Positions 60,512-64,000 of a stretch of DNA of 64,000 nucleotides are shown here, piece after piece (within the stretch, counting starts at the first letter, position 1; the number at the start of each line of letters is the position of its first letter). The DNA is from an uncultured candidate division WPS-2 bacterium (GTDB lineage: Bacteria > Vulcanimicrobiota > Vulcanimicrobiia > Vulcanimicrobiales > Vulcanimicrobiaceae). The notes under the pieces were generated by a model. It searched no databases. It was not told where the DNA came from and saw only the letters and a program-made list of their open reading frames with translations. The DNA lies in assembly GCA_937927945.1 (NCBI GenBank), contig CALEYW010000097.1:173637-237636 (forward strand). The letters are read 5' to 3'. Both the position numbers and the translations under genes were made by a program.

Positions 60512-60833
60512 CGCGAACGGCTGTTATCGTCGACGGAGTTGGCTAGCCTACGAGTGAATTCGCGGCCCCCATCCGGTGAAGAGCGTTGAGTTTACGGGGC
60601 GGAGCGGATTGCGGACGAGCCGGCTTCCGCTCGGCTGAGCGGCGGCGGCGATTCCGTGCACGGCGTTGGCGTCGGGGCGTTGTGTCATGTCGATCTCATC
60701 CTCCGACGCGATCGTAACGTCGCTGCGGTCCGCGGCGCCTCGGGAAGATCACGCATCTTTGGTCGCGCGCCACCCACGCTAAGGTCCGAGTCCCCTAGAA
60801 TTGCTGTGCGCGGACCCCTACAATGCGAGCACG
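60512..60833. other. Noncoding gap before the LuxR-family regulator gene
   Basis: 322 bp without a plausible gene on either strand. TACAAT at 60819-60824 would make a good -10 element with initiation at or just before the ATG at 60834, so the regulator mRNA may be leaderless; no convincing -35 hexamer was found. I see no RNA gene or repeat here. Confidence 0.4.
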
Positions 60834-63638
60834 ATGATCGGTGCCCCGGTCTTGTGCCGGCACTTCGTGGGCCGCGATGCCGAGCTGCAGTTGCTCGACG
60901 AGCGCTACCGCGCGGCCTCCGCGGGGCGCGGATCGATGGTCCTGGTCGGAGGTGAAGCGGGGATCGGCAAGACGCGCTTCCTCGCGGAAGTCCGCGGCCG
61001 GCTCACAGCGTGCGGCGCGCGCTTCATCGGCGCGGGCGCTCTCGAGCACACCGAGTCACCGCTCGGCCCGCTCGTCGAGGTGCTGCACGAGCTCGACGCC
61101 GCAGATCCGGTGATGTTGCAGCGCGAGCCGATGCTCCGCACGGCGCTCGCGCGACTGTTCCCCGCACTCGTGGAGTCACGGGATCCCGCCCCCACCGCGC
61201 CGGCGGACGCGCGACGCGGACAATTCGCCGCGATGGCGGAGGCGCTGCGGCGGTTCGCCGCCGACGCGACGACCGTCGTCGTGCTCGACGACCTCCACTG
61301 GGCGGACGTCGCGACGCTCGATTTCCTCCAGTACATCGTGGAGAAGGTCGGCACGTTCGGGCTCGTGGTCGTCGTCGCGTACCGCTCGGACGAGCTGCAC
61401 CGTCGCCATCCTCTCACGCCGGTGATCGGAAAGCTCGCGCGCCATGAGGTTGTGTGGCGCATCGACCTCACGCCGTTGGGGGACGCCGAAACGCGCGCCT
61501 TCGTGCACGCGACGCTCGGGGATCGCGCGCTCGACGCCGAGACCGTCCGCGATATCATCGAGCTTTCGGAGGGCAGTCCGCTCTTCACCGAAGAGCTGCT
61601 GAAGCACGCGCTCGAGACCACGCGCTCCGCGGGCGGCCGCATCGAGCTTCCGCTGTCGATCCGTTCCTCCGTCTTGGACCGCCTCGCCGACTTCGCCGAG
61701 GACGAGCGCTCGGTGCTCAGTCACGCAGCGGCGGTCGGGCGGCAGTTCGACGCCGAGTTCTTGGCGCACGTTGAAGGCCGTCCGCTCGACGACGTCACCG
61801 CGGTGCTGCGCCGCGCCCGCGATGCGCAACTGATCGTCGAGAAGCAGGGCGCTGCGGCGCAGTTCGGCTTTCGGCACGCGCTCATCCGCGAGGCGATCTA
61901 CTCCGAGCTCCTGGCCGCCGAAGCGCGGCCGCTGCACGCGCGGATCGCAGCCGAACTCGAGGTGCAGCCGGGCGCGGACGAGCGCGCCATCGAGCTGGCG
62001 TATCACTGGTGGGCGGCGCGCATTTCGGATAAGGCAGCCGATGCGAACGAGCGCGCTGGCGATCTCGCAGCGCGCCGTTTGGCGCACGAGTCGGCTGCGA
62101 CGTTCTACGAACGCGCGCTCGAGTTCGTCTCGGACTCGCCGCTGCGGCAGGCACAGCTCTATGAAAAACTCGGCGCGGTTCTGCGCATCGCGACCCTCGC
62201 CGAGCGAGCGCGTCGCGCGTTCGAGCGCGCGCTCGCGTACTATCGCGAGCACGGCCCTTGGGACAAGGTCGTGGAACTGTCCATGGAGATCGCGCGGCAA
62301 TACTGGCTGACGCTCGACATGGGCGAGTCCGTGGCCTGGCGCGAGCGCGCGTTCGAGATGGTGCGCGACCACCCTGAGCACCCGTTCTATTTTGCGTCGC
62401 TGATGGGTCTCGCCAACCATCACGCTCTGCGCGGTGACCTGGAGAAGGCGGAGGAGTATCTCGATCAAACCGCTCGCGCGACCGGCGAGCGCGGACTCCG
62501 TCACGTCGTCGGATTCGAAAACACGGCCGGCCTCATCGCCGGGCTTCGCGGTGACTGGGCCGGCGTGAGCGCGCACTACCGACGCTCGATCTCGCTCGCG
62601 CGCAACGTCGACGATCCTCAAGCAGAGATAAACGCGCGCTTCAATTTGGGCTACCTCGCGACGACGTTCGGCGAGTGGGATGCGGCGATCGACGGTTTTG
62701 AAAGTGCGGCGGATTTGGCACGTGCCCGGTTTATTCCGGGCCATGAGGCGTACGCGCTCGCGGGGTACGCCGGGATGCGCTACGTCGCGGGCGATCTCGA
62801 GATGGCGCGGAAGCTCATCGAAGGGGCGCTCTCGCTTGTCGACGAGCTTCTGCCCGGGTTGCGATTGCAGCTCGTGGGCGTTGCGATTCCCGTCGGCTTG
62901 CGGCTCGAGGACGCGACGCTCGTCGATCGTTTCGCGCGCGAGGAAAACATCGAGCTGGCGTTCCGCAGCCGCGAGGGTCAGCGAATCGCGCCGATCGGCG
63001 CTGCCTTCGCGGAGTGGTACGTGCAGTGCGGCCAGAGCCCGCTTGCGGTCGAGATCCTCCATCGCGCGATCGCTGCGATTCCGAGTGTCGGCGAGCGTCC
63101 ATGGTTCACGCTCGCGCTCGCGCAGTTCGGCTCGCGCGAAGACCACTCCCGAGGACGCGCACTGCTCGCGCGGTGGGCGGAACATCCGGACAATCGCGCG
63201 GGGACGGCGTATCTCACGCTGTACGACGGCCTGCTCGCAAGCGATGCGGCCGAGGCCCGCGAGCTTGCTGAACGCGCGGAACGGGCCTTCGCCCGAGTCC
63301 GCATGCCGCTGTGGCGAGCGCTCGCGCTCGAACTCGCGCGTCGGCCGGACGAGGCGCTCGAACTCTATCGCAGGATGGGTGATCGCGCAGCGATCCGGCG
63401 GCTTGAGGCTGCTCTCGCCGCGCCGAATCGCCGCGGCCGGACGAAGAACGAGCTCACCGAACGCGAGCGCGAGGTTCGGGCACTCGTCGCGTCGGGCAAT
63501 TCGAATCGTGCGATCGCGAGCGCGCTCACGATCAGCGAACGCACGGTCGAGCACCATCTCGCCTCGATCTTCTCGAAGCTCGGGGTGGGCTCACGCGCCG
63601 AAGTCGCGGCACTCGTCGCGCGCGAGCGCGTACCGTAG
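60834..63638 (+). CDS. LAL-type LuxR-family ATPase regulator
   Basis: A large (934-residue) ATP-binding transcription factor. N-terminal AAA/STAND ATPase: FVGRDAELQLLDERYRAA, Walker A VGGEAGIGKTRFLAEV, Walker B VVVLDDLHWADVATLD. A central region of about 450 residues has TPR-like repeats (AQLYEKLGAVLRIATLAERA and others). The C-terminal LuxR helix-turn-helix is LTEREREVRALVASGNSNRA followed by IASALTISERTVEHHLASIF. Such MalT-like proteins act as signal-dependent activators. ATG 60834 gives the family start; GTG/TTG upstream starts are less likely. Target genes unknown. Confidence 0.9.
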   Translation: MIGAPVLCRHFVGRDAELQLLDERYRAASAGRGSMVLVGGEAGIGKTRFLAEVRGRLTACGARFIGAGALEHTESPLGPLVEVLHELDAADPVMLQREPMLRTALARLFPALVESRDPAPTAPADARRGQFAAMAEALRRFAADATTVVVLDDLHWADVATLDFLQYIVEKVGTFGLVVVVAYRSDELHRRHPLTPVIGKLARHEVVWRIDLTPLGDAETRAFVHATLGDRALDAETVRDIIELSEGSPLFTEELLKHALETTRSAGGRIELPLSIRSSVLDRLADFAEDERSVLSHAAAVGRQFDAEFLAHVEGRPLDDVTAVLRRARDAQLIVEKQGAAAQFGFRHALIREAIYSELLAAEARPLHARIAAELEVQPGADERAIELAYHWWAARISDKAADANERAGDLAARRLAHESAATFYERALEFVSDSPLRQAQLYEKLGAVLRIATLAERARRAFERALAYYREHGPWDKVVELSMEIARQYWLTLDMGESVAWRERAFEMVRDHPEHPFYFASLMGLANHHALRGDLEKAEEYLDQTARATGERGLRHVVGFENTAGLIAGLRGDWAGVSAHYRRSISLARNVDDPQAEINARFNLGYLATTFGEWDAAIDGFESAADLARARFIPGHEAYALAGYAGMRYVAGDLEMARKLIEGALSLVDELLPGLRLQLVGVAIPVGLRLEDATLVDRFAREENIELAFRSREGQRIAPIGAAFAEWYVQCGQSPLAVEILHRAIAAIPSVGERPWFTLALAQFGSREDHSRGRALLARWAEHPDNRAGTAYLTLYDGLLASDAAEARELAERAERAFARVRMPLWRALALELARRPDEALELYRRMGDRAAIRRLEAALAAPNRRGRTKNELTEREREVRALVASGNSNRAIASALTISERTVEHHLASIFSKLGVGSRAEVAALVARERVP

Positions 63639-63659
63639 GACCGTGCTAGATCTCTCCCG

Positions 63660-64000
63660 CTACAGCGTCATCGTTGCGCGCATCACCGTGACGGCGGGGC
63701 CCGCGACGATGATGCGGCCGATCTCCGCCGGCGGATCGCCGCCGACCTCGACCTGCGCGCGGCCCGGGCGATGGACGTGCTCTCCTTGCGCGACCGTATA
63801 CGTCCGCTCGCGCACGAGGCCGTAGCGCGCGCAGTATCCCGCCATTCCGCCGGTCGCAGAACCGGTGAACGGGTCTTCGATCACGTCCCCGAAATCGGCG
63901 AAGTGGCGCGCGATCAGCGCGTCGCCGCCGTCGCCCGGCGCGAAGACGTGCACCGAGAACCAATCGCGGTCCGGGTGACCGTAGAGCACGCGCCGATCGG
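63660..64000 (-). CDS. PhzF-family isomerase-like protein (partial, runs off window end)
   Basis: The C-terminal part of a PhenazineF/diaminopimelate-epimerase-fold protein is visible. WFSVHVFAPGDGGDALIARH, then VIEDPFTGSATGGMAGYCAR (the DP-TGSA-G motif of the family) and VHRPGRAQVEV with a terminal GGPAV-like VAGPAVTVM. The frame is open to 64000, so the start and the active-site Glu lie outside. It converges on the LuxR-family gene. Confidence 0.88.
   Translation of the reverse strand, partial: DRRVLYGHPDRDWFSVHVFAPGDGGDALIARHFADFGDVIEDPFTGSATGGMAGYCARYGLVRERTYTVAQGEHVHRPGRAQVEVGGDPPAEIGRIIVAGPAVTVMRATMTL

Noticed and set aside
1..64000. CRISPR arrays, tRNA, rRNA, prophage or integrase genes
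   Set aside because: I looked for regular spaced repeats, tRNA-like cloverleafs and rRNA cores and found none; the only mobile element with recognisable ends is the IS630 copy.

Overview
The window is 64 kb of high-GC bacterial chromosome, densely coding on both strands with many ATGA/GTGA/TAGTG start-stop overlaps. It carries no rRNA, tRNA or CRISPR that I can see. The gene set (MinCDE, RodA, FtsEX with an EnvC-like M23 protein, a BepA-like M48 protease, FUSC and two-gene chromate transporters) suggests a rod-shaped diderm. The SOS box in front of dnaE2 is of the CGAAC-N4-GTTCG type known from Gram-positives and actinobacteria. That mixture, with the GC content, would suit a little-studied phylum such as Eremiobacterota/WPS-2, but this placement is a guess from overall flavour and not shown by any marker.

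Layout. 1-4.04 kb (minus): assimilatory sulfate operon cysH-tauE-cysD-cysNC (cysNC runs off the window), preceded by a Cys-rich leader peptide and a terminator hairpin that together look like a cysteine attenuator. 4.1-7.2 kb (minus): a DUF697-like protein and an M48 metalloprotease. 7.36-10.4 kb (plus): minC, a small coupled ORF, two tandem minD genes and a minE with a long tail. 10.4-11.6 kb: a lower-GC patch with an N-terminally short AlkB-type dioxygenase and a frameshifted methyltransferase. 11.6-16.0 kb: LCP protein, RodA, MFS. 16.3-19.4 kb: RNase E/G with a basic, histone-H1-like tail. 19.4-26.1 kb (minus): a cell-envelope division block, ftsE-ftsX-(receiver/GGDEF)-envC-like M23-two S41 proteases. 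26.3-32.4 kb: peroxiredoxin, SbcD/YhaN-type repair pair, FUSC transporter. 32.5-41.6 kb: organic-acid/CoA metabolism (AMP-dependent ligase, HAD dehalogenase, CaiB/BaiF CoA-transferase, class I fumarase, decayed class II aldolase, FAD dehydrogenase, MFS).

41.6-48.9 kb is the accessory part: an IS630-type element next to a RelE-like toxin, a Phd-like antitoxin, an HNH remnant, an SOS-boxed dnaE2, a winged-helix/nucleotidyltransferase pair that may be a toxin-antitoxin module, and a broken HD-domain gene. 48.9-55.5 kb: a TctDE-like two-component system facing a nitrate/sulfonate-type ABC transporter, then a divergently transcribed PstS-like binding protein; the shared promoter carries two inverted pairs of 11-bp-phased repeats. 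55.5-64 kb: two-gene chromate transporter, pirin, a frameshifted TetR gene, an arginase-fold hydrolase, a ModF-like double ABC ATPase, a LuxR-family LAL regulator and the end of a PhzF-family gene.

The strongest candidates for new biology are the cysH attenuator, the tandem-minD operon with its coupled small ORF and tailed MinE, the receiver-GGDEF gene wired into ftsEX-envC, and the phased-repeat divergent promoter. Several genes (methyltransferase, TetR, HD domain, aldolase) are broken by very small indels. They could be real decay or assembly error, and I flag them separately.
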